A DNA stretch of 64,000 bases from Calothrix parasitica NIES-267 (lineage in GTDB: Bacteria > Cyanobacteriota > Cyanobacteriia > Cyanobacteriales > Nostocaceae): assembly GCF_002368095.1 (NCBI RefSeq), contig NZ_AP018227.1, positions 8,600,001 to 8,664,000 on the forward strand. The letters are read 5' to 3'. The notes beneath the pieces were generated by a model, which worked only from the letters and a program-made list of their open reading frames with translations, had not been told where the DNA came from and ran no database searches. The position numbers and the translations under genes were made by a program. Below are positions 26,734-35,421 of the stretch, piece by piece; position 1 is the stretch's first letter, and every line of letters starts with the position of its first letter.

Positions 26734-27333
26734 CTACTCTAAAATCCCAACCAAAATCTTGACTATCTCTTCCAGACCATCCGGTAAAGTATAAGAACTA
26801 ATATCTCTGGTAATAGTACGTGAAGCTTGTTCCAAAATACCAAATACCCACACATCACCCATTGTGACAACACCGTAAATTATATCTGGTGATTTTTCTA
26901 AAGTTGCAATTGCAATCATTTCTACAGCTAGTTGGGTAAATCCTTTTGTCAAATCATCGCGTTTTGCTTCTATTACAACTAAGCTATGTTGAGATTGAAT
27001 CAAGTAATCAAGATTCCCTTGAAGTAAATTATTTACTTTAACTGGATATTCAATTCTTAAAAGTCGTTTGGTAATTACTGCGACTCGACTTAAAACAGGT
27101 GCAATTAAAATTTCTCTTTTCGCTGCTTCGCTACTAAGACTTACATAAGGAATAGTTTCTTCTATTGAGTTACGTAGTTCTATTAAACCTTTAATTTCGC
27201 GATTAGTTTTAGGGAGTTGTAAACGTTTTCGAGTGAAAAAGTAATCAAACTCGGCTAAAATTTCATCTGTATCGTTGGATAATTCAAAGTAAGAGCGAAA
27301 TGAATAATTGGAATTCTCATTGAGGATAGACAT
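26734..27333 (-). CDS. PD-(D/E)XK nuclease-like hypothetical protein
   Basis: 199 aa. The core contains 'LLQGNLDYLI' and 'SLVVIEAKRDD', i.e. D...ExK with the usual spacing of the restriction-endonuclease-like fold, followed by 'GFTQLAVEMIAIATLE' with the conserved Gln helix. The N-terminus has 'DEILAEFDYFFTRKRLQLPK'. Proteins of this type are common and uncharacterised in cyanobacteria. No methylase or restriction partner is nearby. It is probably an intact gene, upstream of the membrane protein on the same strand. Nuclease activity is inferred from the motif only. Confidence 0.65.
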   Translation of the reverse strand: MSILNENSNYSFRSYFELSNDTDEILAEFDYFFTRKRLQLPKTNREIKGLIELRNSIEETIPYVSLSSEAAKREILIAPVLSRVAVITKRLLRIEYPVKVNNLLQGNLDYLIQSQHSLVVIEAKRDDLTKGFTQLAVEMIAIATLEKSPDIIYGVVTMGDVWVFGILEQASRTITRDISSYTLPDGLEEIVKILVGILE

Positions 27334-27385
27334 GGGGATTTTAGGTTTTGTGTATTGCGTTTTCTGCTGAGTTCACTACATATTT

Positions 27386-27434
27386 AACCTCACCCTTTCT
27401 TTACGGACATCCCTCTCCTTGTTAAGGGAGAGGG
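27386..27434. repeat. Dispersed ACCTCACCC...GAGAGGG element
   Basis: Copy of the family also found at 32681-32836, 55626-55735 and 61996-62044 (reverse). Contains the short hairpin CCCTCTCCTTGTTAAGGGAGAGGG in longer form. Lies between two minus-strand genes. Confidence 0.6.
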
Positions 27435-27450
27435 AGTATTATACAAAATA

Positions 27451-28290
27451 TTAGGAATTAACCAGATTTTGCGCTCTATAAATTTCGTACATCATTAAAC
27501 TTCCTGCAACGGCTAAGTTAAGTGAATCAACTGTACGTGCTATGGGAATCCGAACTAGATGTTTACACAAATCTCTTTGTTGTTGAGTTAATCCTTTTCT
27601 TTCTTCTCCTAAAAAAATCATTGTTGTTTGGGGATAATTAAATTTATGAAAATCAACTGCACCATCTGGTGAAGCACCAATCACATGACAATTATGATTT
27701 TGCAACCATTTATGTAATTTTGAGTAACCAGTGCGGATAAATTTCTGGTTGTAGATAGAACCCATGGAAGCTCTTATTACATTAGGGTCAAAAGGGTCGA
27801 TGCTGTTTTCTAGGAAAATAAAACCAGCACCTCCAAATGCTTCCGAGGTGCGGATTAATGTACCAAGATTTCCCGGTGAACGAATTGTTTCTAATATTAT
27901 CCAGCAGGTTTTTTGTTGAATAGAAATATCATGCAGTTTCGTCCAATGTTGACGGATAATTGCACCTACACCGGAAGCTTTTTCTGTATGGGAAATAGTG
28001 CGAAATTTTTCTGGAGAAATATTGAGACAGGGTATTCCAGCGCGACGATTTTGACGTACTAGTTTACGAGCAATTACAGATGTCAGCAACTTATCGCTAT
28101 AAATAATGGTGGAAATATCAAATTTATTATCAACAATTCTAATAAAGTTACGGACACCTTCTATATAGAATTGCTTTGTTGAATCGCGATAGGTTCGGTG
28201 AGTTTGCAGCTTGCGGATTTCGTTGATTTTAGCTGCGTTAGTTTCAAGTTTTAATGGTTGGGCTTGATTATAACTATTACCAAGAGCCAT
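27451..28290 (-). CDS. TrmH/SpoU-family RNA 2'-O-methyltransferase
   Basis: 279 aa. An N-terminal substrate-binding domain ('RKLQTHRTYRDSTKQFYIEGVR') precedes the SPOUT knot with 'LETIRSPGNLGTLIRTSEAFG' (motif 1, conserved Asn and Arg), 'MIFLGEERKGLTQQQRD' (motif 2) and 'VRIPIARTVDSLNLAVAGSLMMYE' (motif 3, SAM-binding knot). It methylates a ribose in rRNA or tRNA; the exact site cannot be read. The gene lies downstream of chlB on the same strand with a 180-bp gap that includes a hairpin. Confidence 0.9.
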   Translation of the reverse strand: MALGNSYNQAQPLKLETNAAKINEIRKLQTHRTYRDSTKQFYIEGVRNFIRIVDNKFDISTIIYSDKLLTSVIARKLVRQNRRAGIPCLNISPEKFRTISHTEKASGVGAIIRQHWTKLHDISIQQKTCWIILETIRSPGNLGTLIRTSEAFGGAGFIFLENSIDPFDPNVIRASMGSIYNQKFIRTGYSKLHKWLQNHNCHVIGASPDGAVDFHKFNYPQTTMIFLGEERKGLTQQQRDLCKHLVRIPIARTVDSLNLAVAGSLMMYEIYRAQNLVNS

Positions 28291-28395
28291 CCTCCTTCAG
28301 AGCGACTTGGCTCGTGACGAAATTTACTTTAGTTAACATGAGATGTTGCGGGAATTGTACCGCGAAGAACTTATTTTAAGAGAATTTTAGCATAT

Positions 28396-28436
28396 TTAGA
28401 ATCAAAGCCTCCCGTCAAAAGATGACGAGAGACTTA
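28396..28436 (-). terminator. Possible terminator after chlB
   Basis: On the minus strand CTCTCGTCA TCTT TTGACGGGAG forms a 9-bp stem with one G-T pair, followed by GCTTTGATTCT. It lies about 40 bp after the chlB stop. The T-run is weak, so the call is tentative. Confidence 0.45.
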
Positions 28437-28472
28437 TGATTAAATCTTTGATTTAACTAACTACTAATAAAA

Positions 28473-29999
28473 TTAAGCACCAACTGATTCTTTAGCAGCG
28501 TAAAGTACCTCAACGTTAATATCTTTAACACCTTTTTCTCTGGCAAATTTCTCGGTGTTTCGCTTCACTTTTCCGCGTACAAATCCAGGGATTTTATTTA
28601 ATTCTGCTAATCCTTCTTTTGTCCAACCTAAATCGGATTCTGCGGATATTCCTTTGGTAATTACTTCTTTGGTATCGTGTCCACCAAATATTTCTAATAA
28701 GTGGTCTTCCATTCCCAAGGTGAAGGAATTATATACTAAATCGGCGATTTGGTTGGTTCCTTCGTAACCCATGAATGGCTTGTATCCGATGGGGAAATTT
28801 TGAATGTGAATTGGTGCAGCGATTACACCACAAGGAATATTCAAGCGCTTACCTACGTGACGCTCCATTTGCGTACCGAAAATTGCTGAAGGTTCAACTC
28901 TGGCGATCGCATCTCCAATTTCACCGTGGTCATTGGTAATTAGTACTTCATCGCAATACTCGCTGACCTGCTCTCTAAACCAGTCTTGGTCGTATTTACA
29001 ATAGGTTCCAGCCCAAACTACGTGAATTCCCATTTCCCGCGCTAATATCTTGGTGATAGCAGCAGCATGGGTATTGTCACCAAACACAACGGCTTTTTTA
29101 CCGGTCAAGTTCTGACAGTCAATCGAACGAGAGAACCAAGCAGCTTGAGATACGTGTAAGGTTTGCTCGTTAATAAATTCTTCGTAATCCACCGACGCAC
29201 CTTGTTGATTAATTACCTGCTGAATTTTACGGATACAGCGAGCAGTTTCGACTACACCCATCGGCGCAATATCAACATAAGGCATCTCAAATTCGGCTTC
29301 TAAATACTTGGCTGAAAGTACGCCTAATTCGCGATATGGAACTAAATTAAACCAAGCTTTAGGTAAGTTCTTCAACTCGTGAACCGAAGCACCTTCTGGT
29401 ATAACCGCGTTAACTTCAATTCCCAAATCGTTCATCAGTTTCTTCAACTCGGTGCAATCGTGTAAATTATGAAAACCGAGAGTTGAAACACCAATAATAT
29501 TTACGGAAGGTTTTTCAGTCTTACCTTCTGGAAGTTCGCCTTTTTTACGCGCTTTTTCAATGTAGTATTTAACAACTTGATGCAAAGTTCTGTCAGCAGC
29601 TTCCAATTCGTTAACTCGATAATGGTTAACATCAGCCAGCAACACATCGCATTTAGCATCCATTTGCGCTCTTTCCACAAAATTCTCTAAATCTTCTTGC
29701 AAAATGCTAGAAGTGCAAGTGGGTGTCAATACGATTAAATCGGGATGTTCCTCAGAGTCTTTGCGGGTAATGTTATCGACAACCTTTTCTTGAGAACCGC
29801 GAGCAAGAACGTTACGGTCAACAACACTAGTCGTCACCGGAGTAAAATTACGCTCCCGTTCCAACATTGACCGCATTACATTAAAATAATCATCGCCAAT
29901 CGGAGCGTGCATAATAGCGTGAACGTTCTTAAAAGAACTAGCAACCCGCAAAGTACCAATGTGAGCGGGACCAGCATACATCCAGTAAGCTAATTTCAT
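28473..29999 (-). CDS. chlB: Light-independent protochlorophyllide reductase subunit B
   Basis: 508 aa, standard length. Opens '[21 protein letters not shown]' and carries '[21 protein letters not shown]', '[14 protein letters not shown]' (cluster-ligand Cys), 'GHDTKEVI' and the C-terminal ~50-residue extension ending '[15 protein letters not shown]'. ChlB pairs with ChlN to form the NB component, which, with the ATPase ChlL, reduces protochlorophyllide in the dark. chlL and chlN are not in this window, so they are elsewhere or beyond the edges. Upstream is a 332-bp gap with no gene. Assignment is firm. Confidence 0.97.
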   Translation of the reverse strand: MKLAYWMYAGPAHIGTLRVASSFKNVHAIMHAPIGDDYFNVMRSMLERERNFTPVTTSVVDRNVLARGSQEKVVDNITRKDSEEHPDLIVLTPTCTSSILQEDLENFVERAQMDAKCDVLLADVNHYRVNELEAADRTLHQVVKYYIEKARKKGELPEGKTEKPSVNIIGVSTLGFHNLHDCTELKKLMNDLGIEVNAVIPEGASVHELKNLPKAWFNLVPYRELGVLSAKYLEAEFEMPYVDIAPMGVVETARCIRKIQQVINQQGASVDYEEFINEQTLHVSQAAWFSRSIDCQNLTGKKAVVFGDNTHAAAITKILAREMGIHVVWAGTYCKYDQDWFREQVSEYCDEVLITNDHGEIGDAIARVEPSAIFGTQMERHVGKRLNIPCGVIAAPIHIQNFPIGYKPFMGYEGTNQIADLVYNSFTLGMEDHLLEIFGGHDTKEVITKGISAESDLGWTKEGLAELNKIPGFVRGKVKRNTEKFAREKGVKDINVEVLYAAKESVGA

Positions 30000-30331
30000 G
30001 AAAAATGTTCTCCGTTTTATAGAACTAAAGTTGTCCGAAGATTGGACTATAATTGCTTTAATTTATTAACGTCTTCAATTGTCGCATTCGGCAGTAGTTA
30101 TAAAACAGATAAGTTAATAGAAGTTGATTTAACAGTTAATTTTTCTAACAATTCAAGATTTGAGAAAAAATTGATAAGTTAAGTAACGTTCTTGTTAATA
30201 ACTTTAAATAATAATTAATTCGTAGGGTGTGTTACGGCTTTAATATGTTGTGTTAAATTGCCAGTGTGAAAATGCCGTAACGCACCATTTCCGGGATTAG
30301 TTAACAAAGCTCAAAAATACAGAACAATAGT
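30000..30331. other. Gap between chlB and DUF416 gene, with a hairpin repeat
   Basis: Divergent promoter region. It holds an AT-rich stretch and a 65-bp repeat at 30222-30286 whose ends GGTGTGTTACGGC and GCCGTAACGCACC pair almost perfectly, a common cyanobacterial small repeat. A further GGTAACGCACCA relic lies at 31029. No regulatory site could be assigned with confidence. Confidence 0.5.
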
Positions 30332-30964
30332 ATGCCTTGGAATTTATACTACAGTGAACGAAACATTCTTGAAAAAGAATTAGAGCAACTTTCTTCACTT
30401 CATAGATTAGCGTTTGCAGCTTCGATTTGCGAAAGATTTTTACCAAATTACAGTGCTTTTGCAAAAGAAAATGGTCTTGGTAATCCTATGGTACTTAGAA
30501 ATGCACTAGATGAAGCTTGGCTAGTTGTACAAGGAAATTCCGCGAATGCTGAAAAAATTAATAAGTTGATTCAAAATTGTAAAGTTTTACCACCAGACGA
30601 AGATCATGAAGAAACATATAAATATGAAGCATCTATGACTTGTGGAGTCATATGCTATATGTTGTCAGCTTGTCTAGAACCAACTCCACAAAATGTTGCC
30701 CAAGTAGCCTATATGGCTGAGGATATTATTTTTGAGACTATTGAAGTTGAGCGGGATATTGCAAATCCTGGTTGTAGTACAAATATGACATTTGATGAGA
30801 TGGAAAAAGACGCTGCTAATCATCGTTTTTGGATCAAAGAAGCAGCTAAGCAGAATCTTGACTTTCAAAAATTGGAAGAAGTTAAAACGCTCGACCAAAA
30901 GTTTATAGAATCGTTCCGTAAATCATGTGTTGACGATGGTAAAAGCATGATTGACTTGTATTGA
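30332..30964 (+). CDS. DUF416 (YjaG-like) family protein
   Basis: 210 aa, typical size. The segment 'LSSLHRLAFAASICERFLPNY' near the N-terminus, the central helical region with 'ASMTCGVICYMLSACLEP', 'EDIIFETIEVE' and C-terminal 'DAANHRFWIKEAAKQNLDF' match DUF416, of which E. coli YjaG is a member. The function of the family is not established. No signal peptide. The gene precedes the xisH/xisI pair on the same strand, separated by a short gap with a repeat relic. In cyanobacteria such genes are often near immunity-like genes. Confidence 0.8.
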   Translation: MPWNLYYSERNILEKELEQLSSLHRLAFAASICERFLPNYSAFAKENGLGNPMVLRNALDEAWLVVQGNSANAEKINKLIQNCKVLPPDEDHEETYKYEASMTCGVICYMLSACLEPTPQNVAQVAYMAEDIIFETIEVERDIANPGCSTNMTFDEMEKDAANHRFWIKEAAKQNLDFQKLEEVKTLDQKFIESFRKSCVDDGKSMIDLY

Positions 30965-31086
30965 ATAGTTTTGAATTTACTACGGCTTTACTATTTAGCA
31001 TTTGTACTTAAATATACAGGAAAATTTGGTAACGCACCATCAAATTGGGATAATATAAAAAGCAAAGAATATTATCGTAAATATCT

Positions 31087-31676
31087 ATGTCTGCTAGAGA
31101 TGCCTTTCATCAAGTCGTTAAAAATGCTTTACAAAAAGATGCTTGGCAGATAACTCATGACCCACTTTCATTTAACTTAGGTGGTGTGAAAATGTCAATT
31201 GACTTAGCAGCAGAAAAGTTAATTGCAGCAGAACGAGAAGGAGAAAAAATCGCTATAGAAGTCAAAAGTTTTTTAGAAAAATCATCTGTAATTTCAGAAT
31301 TTCATACTGCTTTAGGACAGTTTATCAATTATAGAGGTGCTTTAAGACGACGAGATCCAGAACGTGTTTTGTACTTAGCAGTTCCCTTAATAAGTTACGA
31401 AACGGGAGCATCCCAAATGTGGAAAAATATAATTTGTCATTGCGAGCGTAATGAAATGAAGCGAAGCAATCGCAATAACTAGACTTTGCGATTGCTTCAT
31501 TCCGCTTCGCTGCATTCGCAATGACAATCAATATTTTGGTAAAGTTGCAAAATTGGGATGCTCCCTACGAAACGTTTTTTCAACTTGATTTTCCCAAAGA
31601 AATGATACAAGAAAATAAAGTTAAGTTGATTGTTTATGATATTGAGCGTGAGGAGATTGTTGAATGGAAAAACTAA
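31087..31676 (+). pseudogene. xisH: xisH split by a MITE
   Basis: Residues 1-105 are intact XisH: 'MSARDAFHQVVKNALQKDAW', 'SIDLAAEKLIAAEREGEKIAIEVKSFL', key PD-(D/E)XK-like part 'IDLAAEK ... IAIEVKSF'. The frame is then broken at 31404 by a 162-bp insertion; after it the C-terminus continues in frame ('FFQLDFPKEM', 'VKLIVYDIEREEIVEWKN') to a stop at 31674-31676. Joined across one TACGAAAC copy it would encode 139 aa, the normal length. As it stands a 131-residue protein with a false tail is made. XisH and XisI act with XisF in fdxN-element excision in Anabaena; most homologues elsewhere have unknown roles. Confidence 0.88.
31396..31573. mobile_element. MITE inserted in xisH, 8-bp target duplication
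   Basis: Element 31404-31565 (162 bp) with perfect ends GGGAGCATCCCAA / TTGGGATGCTCCC (the right one starts ATTGGGAT). Flanked by TACGAAAC at 31396-31403 and 31566-31573. Inside lies a second palindromic unit, TTGTCATTGCGAGCG ... CGCAATGACAA, which is also found in variant form inside the family A element at 62958-63102, showing a nested insertion or a modular core. Confidence 0.9.
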
Positions 31677-31999
31677 CAAAATACCGTCAATTAATACAAG
31701 AAATATTACTCGAACACGGTAAACATAAATCAGCTTATGGAGATATTGAAGTTCAAACAATTTTCGATACACAACGCGACCATTATCAAATTGTTTATGT
31801 AGGTTGGGAAGGTAATAGTTGGACTCATTCTTGTATTATCCATGTTGATATAAAAAATGAAAAAATTTGGCTGCAATGGAACGGTACGGAAGACGATATT
31901 GCAGCAGATTTAGTTAAATTAGGAGTTCCCAAAGAAGATATTGTTTTAGGATTTCAGTCTCCGTTTATGCGTAAATTTACAGAATACGCTGTAGGTTAA
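31664..31999 (+). CDS. xisI: XisI protein
   Basis: 111 aa, normal length. 'MEKLTKYRQLIQEILLEHG', 'VQTIFDTQRDHYQIVYVGWEG', 'HVDIKNEKIWLQWNGTEDDIA' and 'VPKEDIVLGFQSPFMRKFTEYAV' are characteristic. Its ATG overlaps the end of xisH by 13 bases, as in other xisH-xisI pairs, so the two were once translated together. In Anabaena XisI helps control fdxN-element excision; no such element or recombinase is visible here. With xisH broken, the gene may be drifting or may have another role. Confidence 0.9.
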   Translation: MEKLTKYRQLIQEILLEHGKHKSAYGDIEVQTIFDTQRDHYQIVYVGWEGNSWTHSCIIHVDIKNEKIWLQWNGTEDDIAADLVKLGVPKEDIVLGFQSPFMRKFTEYAVG

Positions 32000-32038
32000 A
32001 ATTTTGGAGTCTTGCAGTTAAAAATTATAAATAAAATC

Positions 32039-32665
32039 ATGTCAGTTCTAACTGATTCTCTTAACCGAATTATGCAATGGTTAGAGGAAAATAGACCAGA
32101 TTATGCAGCTTCGTTTCTACCAGGTTTAAGTGATGAAGAAATTCAGGAGAAATTAACGAATGTTGAGTTAGAATTACCCGAAGAAATTTACGAATTATAT
32201 CACTGGAGAAATGGTGTTGAAGATGGTGAAGATTCAAAATCTATAGCTTATCCTTCAATGGCATTTATGTCTTTAGATGAAGCGATAGAATATCATCAAG
32301 GTATTGTTGAGATTGATATTTTTGAGCATGAAGATTTGCCAAATATTTTTGAATTATTAGATGCTAACCAAGTTGATATTTACAGCGATACACATCTATT
32401 TCCATTTCTTCGTTCTAATTGTGATTTTTGTGCTGTTTTACTGAGTAAAAAGAAACAAAAACATTCACCAATAATAGATATTTCTCATGACTTAGACTTG
32501 TATTTCGGATATCGAAGCTTGACGACGATGATACAAACTCTTGCTAAATATTTTGAAACAGGTGCTTATTATTTGCGTGAAAATAATTTTTTAGATTGGG
32601 ATAAAGAGAAAATGGAACCAATTTTTCACAAATATAATCCTGGTCTTTCTTTTATGATTGATTAA
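32039..32665 (+). CDS. SMI1/KNR4-family protein
   Basis: 208 aa from ATG 32039; a TTG at 32012 would add nine residues. The family signature is 'ALPEEIYELYHWRNGVEDGED'-like: here 'ELELPEEIYELYHWRNG', preceded by 'PGLSDEEIQEKL' and followed by 'AYPSMAFMSLDEAIEYHQGI', then 'HLFPFLRSNCDFCAVLL' and a C-terminal 'SLTTMIQTLAKYFETGAYY'. In bacteria such proteins are often immunity proteins of toxin systems, but no toxin gene is near. The neighbour upstream is xisI, 40 bp away on the same strand. Confidence 0.85.
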   Translation: MSVLTDSLNRIMQWLEENRPDYAASFLPGLSDEEIQEKLTNVELELPEEIYELYHWRNGVEDGEDSKSIAYPSMAFMSLDEAIEYHQGIVEIDIFEHEDLPNIFELLDANQVDIYSDTHLFPFLRSNCDFCAVLLSKKKQKHSPIIDISHDLDLYFGYRSLTTMIQTLAKYFETGAYYLRENNFLDWDKEKMEPIFHKYNPGLSFMID

Positions 32666-32680
32666 ATATTCAACTTAATT

Positions 32681-32836
32681 AAAAAACCTCACCCCGTCCT
32701 CCGGACACCCCTCTCCTTATTAAGGAGAGGAGAAAAGATTAATAAATAAGGTTTTCTAGACAAAGATAAATATTACCCAAATATAAAAAAAATCACCCCT
32801 CTCCTTAATAGGTCGAGAGGAAGGGGTGAGGTTTTT
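32681..32836. repeat. Inverted pair of ACCTCACCCC...GAGAGG dispersed repeats
   Basis: AAAAAACCTCACCCC at the left and GGGGTGAGGTTTTT at the right are inverses; each is followed inward by a CCCTCTCCTTA(A)TA... unit. The 156-bp block lies between the convergent SMI1/KNR4 and Ycf37-like genes and could act as a bidirectional terminator. Confidence 0.65.
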
Positions 32837-32848
32837 CAAATTCCAAAA

Positions 32849-33397
32849 TTAAGCCGTAACTAATCTTCTCAAAGATTCAGCCCGACGCTTAGCAACAGCA
32901 TTTTTTGCATCAAGTTCTAAGGCTTTTTCGTAATTTTCCAAAGCTTGAGCATTCAACTTTTTACGCTCGTAAGCATGAGCTAAATTATTCAATGCTGTAA
33001 CGTATTCTGGCTGTCTTTTCAAAGCTTCTTTGTAATTACGAATTGCTAAGTCATACTGTTCTTGAACAAAGTAGGCATAACCTAAACCGTTGTAAGTTAA
33101 GGTGACGTAATCTTCTATTTGAGCGTCTTTTTCTTCTGCTTCTAATGCTTCTGCTGATTTGATTGCTTTTTGAAACAGTGTAACTGCTTGAGTAAACAGT
33201 TTTTTCTGAGAATAGATACTACCTAATTGGTAATATTCAGCAACAGAACCCGCTTCGTTTTTTAGTTTAGAGCGCAATTTAGAAAAAGAACCTTCTAACT
33301 TACGAGATTTAAATATTTCACGAAAAACGCTTATCATTGCGATGAACAACAAGCCTACGAAAATAGATAGATAAATTACTGCTAAATCGGTATTCAT
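32849..33397 (-). CDS. Ycf37-like TPR protein (photosystem I assembly)
   Basis: 182 aa. One N-terminal membrane helix (residues 5-25, 'AVIYLSIFVGLLFIAMISVF') followed by three to four TPR units: 'AEYYQLGSIYSQKKLFTQAV', 'YNGLGYAYFVQEQYDLAIRN', 'TALNNLAHAYERKKLNAQAL'. Length, single helix and TPR order match Ycf37, a thylakoid factor for photosystem I assembly or stability. The N-terminus would anchor the TPR domain at the cytoplasmic face. TPR proteins are hard to separate by eye, so the name is given as likely rather than certain. Confidence 0.75.
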   Translation of the reverse strand: MNTDLAVIYLSIFVGLLFIAMISVFREIFKSRKLEGSFSKLRSKLKNEAGSVAEYYQLGSIYSQKKLFTQAVTLFQKAIKSAEALEAEEKDAQIEDYVTLTYNGLGYAYFVQEQYDLAIRNYKEALKRQPEYVTALNNLAHAYERKKLNAQALENYEKALELDAKNAVAKRRAESLRRLVTA

Positions 33398-33632
33398 ATC
33401 AGTTAACAGTGAACAGTGAGCAGTTACCAGTTACCAGTAACCAATAATCAGTTATTGTAAGTTAATTATTAGGATACTAGAATTACTCGTAAGAAAAAAT
33501 TACAAATTGCTAACGATTTTTGTCTTAGTCCATTGAAACTGACCGGACAGCATCTGTGTCATAAACCGCGCTTCTTTAGGCTTACTATAAATAGAACTAA
33601 ATAGCGAACAGTTAACAAATATTGATAATTGT

Positions 33633-34547
33633 TCACTGAAAACTGTTCATTGGTAATCCCCAATATTCAGCACGTTCTTTTAACCAACCTTCTTCTATAT
33701 AATTCGCGATTAATTGGCTTACTTGTCGTCTTAGTTCGTCGTATTGTAATCCTTTTGGCATTACTACTGACAAGGGCTGTGTTGATATCTTGGTTGGTAG
33801 TAGTCGATATTGAGGATTGTGTTTTACCCAGTTGCTCAAACTAGTTATGTCGGCGGCGAAGGCTGAGACTTGGTTGTTATCGATGAGTCTTTGTCCTTCT
33901 AAGTATGATTTAACTCCAATTAATTCGGCTTTGGGGAGATAGTATCTAAGCACAGCTATGGTGCTGGAGTTTTTTAGGACAGCTATTTTACTGGTTTGTA
34001 AGTCGCTTAGCTTCTGAAACAATGTATTTTTTGTAGCTACTATTCCGCCATCTAAGTAGTAAGGAATACTGAAGTTTACAATTCGCTCTCGTGAAGGTGT
34101 TGCTGTTACTTTGGCAATTGCGATATCAACTTCACCTTCTGTAACTGCTTTGAGTCGCTGTAAGTTGGTGACGGGTTTTAATTTTATTAATTTGTTTAAT
34201 TTATCTTGATCTAATTTCTCGGAATCATCTGCATCTGGTGTTGCTAGCAGGTCTTTCGCTAGTCTTCGCGCTAATTCGATTTCTAATCCTTGTAAATTCC
34301 CGCTTTCATCTCGGAATGCTAAAGGTGGAAAATTATCTTTGACTGCAACATTAATATAGCCGCGTTCTTGAATTTCTTTTAACGGTGCTGCAAATACTGG
34401 AAATGTTCCAGCATTGAGGAATAAAAAAGTTAAACACAGAAAAATTGCAGCGGATAGTAGGATATGTAACTTGCGCTGCGGATTGTATTGGTAATTATTT
34501 CGGTAAATTAACCGCAATTTTAACGAATCAATCATTATTTGCAACAT
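33633..34547 (-). CDS. Extracellular solute-binding protein, family 3 type
   Basis: 304 aa. An N-terminal signal segment ('LHILLSAAIFLCLTFLFLNAG', about residues 28-48) precedes the binding domain: 'LKEIQERGYINVAVKDNFPPLAF', 'GLEIELARRLAKDLL', 'ERIVNFSIPYYLDGGIVAT' and 'IAVLKNSSTIAVLRYYLP'. Members bind amino acids or similar compounds in the periplasm for an ABC importer. No permease or ATPase gene is adjacent, so the partner is elsewhere or the protein signals in another way. A second start at the Met of residue 5 is possible. Confidence 0.85.
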   Translation of the reverse strand: MLQIMIDSLKLRLIYRNNYQYNPQRKLHILLSAAIFLCLTFLFLNAGTFPVFAAPLKEIQERGYINVAVKDNFPPLAFRDESGNLQGLEIELARRLAKDLLATPDADDSEKLDQDKLNKLIKLKPVTNLQRLKAVTEGEVDIAIAKVTATPSRERIVNFSIPYYLDGGIVATKNTLFQKLSDLQTSKIAVLKNSSTIAVLRYYLPKAELIGVKSYLEGQRLIDNNQVSAFAADITSLSNWVKHNPQYRLLPTKISTQPLSVVMPKGLQYDELRRQVSQLIANYIEEGWLKERAEYWGLPMNSFQ

Positions 34548-34737
34548 CAGTTACACTAATTCGATTTTGGATTTTGGATTTTAGATTTTAGATTTTGGAT
34601 TTTGGATTGTTTTTATGAATTTAAATTAGGAGCTTGAAACCGTCCATAATTCAAAATTTAATCCAAAATCCCAAACACTTACTATAACCGAGCAAACCTT
34701 GGTTATGTTGTGTCTTGAAAATCTAAAATCTAAAATC

Positions 34738-35091
34738 TTATTTAGCTTGACCGGCCATTTCGGCAACTTTGGTAAAACCATCAGGGTCTAAAACCGCCAT
34801 TTGAGCCAACATTTTACGATTAATTTCGATGTTGGATTTTTTCAAGTTACCCATGAATTTGCTGTAGCTCATACCGTGTTGACGACAAGCAGCGTTGATA
34901 CGAGCAATCCACAGACGGCGAAAATCACGCTTACGTTTTTTGCGATCGCGATAAGCGTAACGCAGCGCTTTCATTACCTGTTGGTTAGCGGTTCTAAATA
35001 AAGTAGAGTGAGAACCACGATAGCCTTTAGCCAGTTTAAGGATTTTTTTGCGGCGTTTGCGAGCAACATTACCGCGCTTTACTCTTGGCAT
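34738..35091 (-). CDS. rplT: 50S ribosomal protein L20
   Basis: 117 aa. '[26 protein letters not shown]', with key parts '[14 protein letters not shown]' and '[27 protein letters not shown]' in shorter form, and '[17 protein letters not shown]' are diagnostic. It binds 23S rRNA early in large-subunit assembly. It lies 43 bp downstream of rpmI on the same strand, the usual rpmI-rplT order; infC is not adjacent here. In other bacteria L20 represses its own operon through the leader; no leader structure was identified. Confidence 0.98.
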   Translation of the reverse strand: MPRVKRGNVARKRRKKILKLAKGYRGSHSTLFRTANQQVMKALRYAYRDRKKRKRDFRRLWIARINAACRQHGMSYSKFMGNLKKSNIEINRKMLAQMAVLDPDGFTKVAEMAGQAK

Positions 35092-35134
35092 AGTTTAATA
35101 ATTTCCTCTCGATTTTGCAATTGTTTTCGGAAGT

Positions 35135-35341
35135 CTACTTTCTTGGTAGATATGGAAGCATACCGCGTACATTGTCTTCATCGCGCTCGTTAACGAGTAC
35201 AGCTTTAGAAAATTTACGCTTTTTGTCGGTAGTCTTCTTTTCTAGAATGTGGTTTTTGAAAGCTTTGCGACGAACGATTTTACCCGTACCAGTGGCACGA
35301 AATCGTTTAGCAGCAGCCTTACGAGATTTTAGTTTAGGCAT
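35135..35341 (-). CDS. rpmI: 50S ribosomal protein L35
   Basis: 68 aa. '[20 protein letters not shown]', '[16 protein letters not shown]' and '[10 protein letters not shown]' are diagnostic of L35. It is the first gene of the rpmI-rplT pair; the upstream gene is divergent, so the promoter should lie in 35342-35421. The basic composition and length are normal for cyanobacteria. Confidence 0.97.
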   Translation of the reverse strand: MPKLKSRKAAAKRFRATGTGKIVRRKAFKNHILEKKTTDKKRKFSKAVLVNERDEDNVRGMLPYLPRK

Positions 35342-35421
35342 TTTTTTATGTTTCTACACATAGACACAATCCCATATTATAGTTCGTAATCAGAGCTATA
35401 GCTGAACTAAGTTTTTAATTT

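Noticed and set aside
30971-31153. 60-codon frame between DUF416 and xisH
   Set aside because: It overlaps the start of xisH in another frame and passes through a repeat relic.
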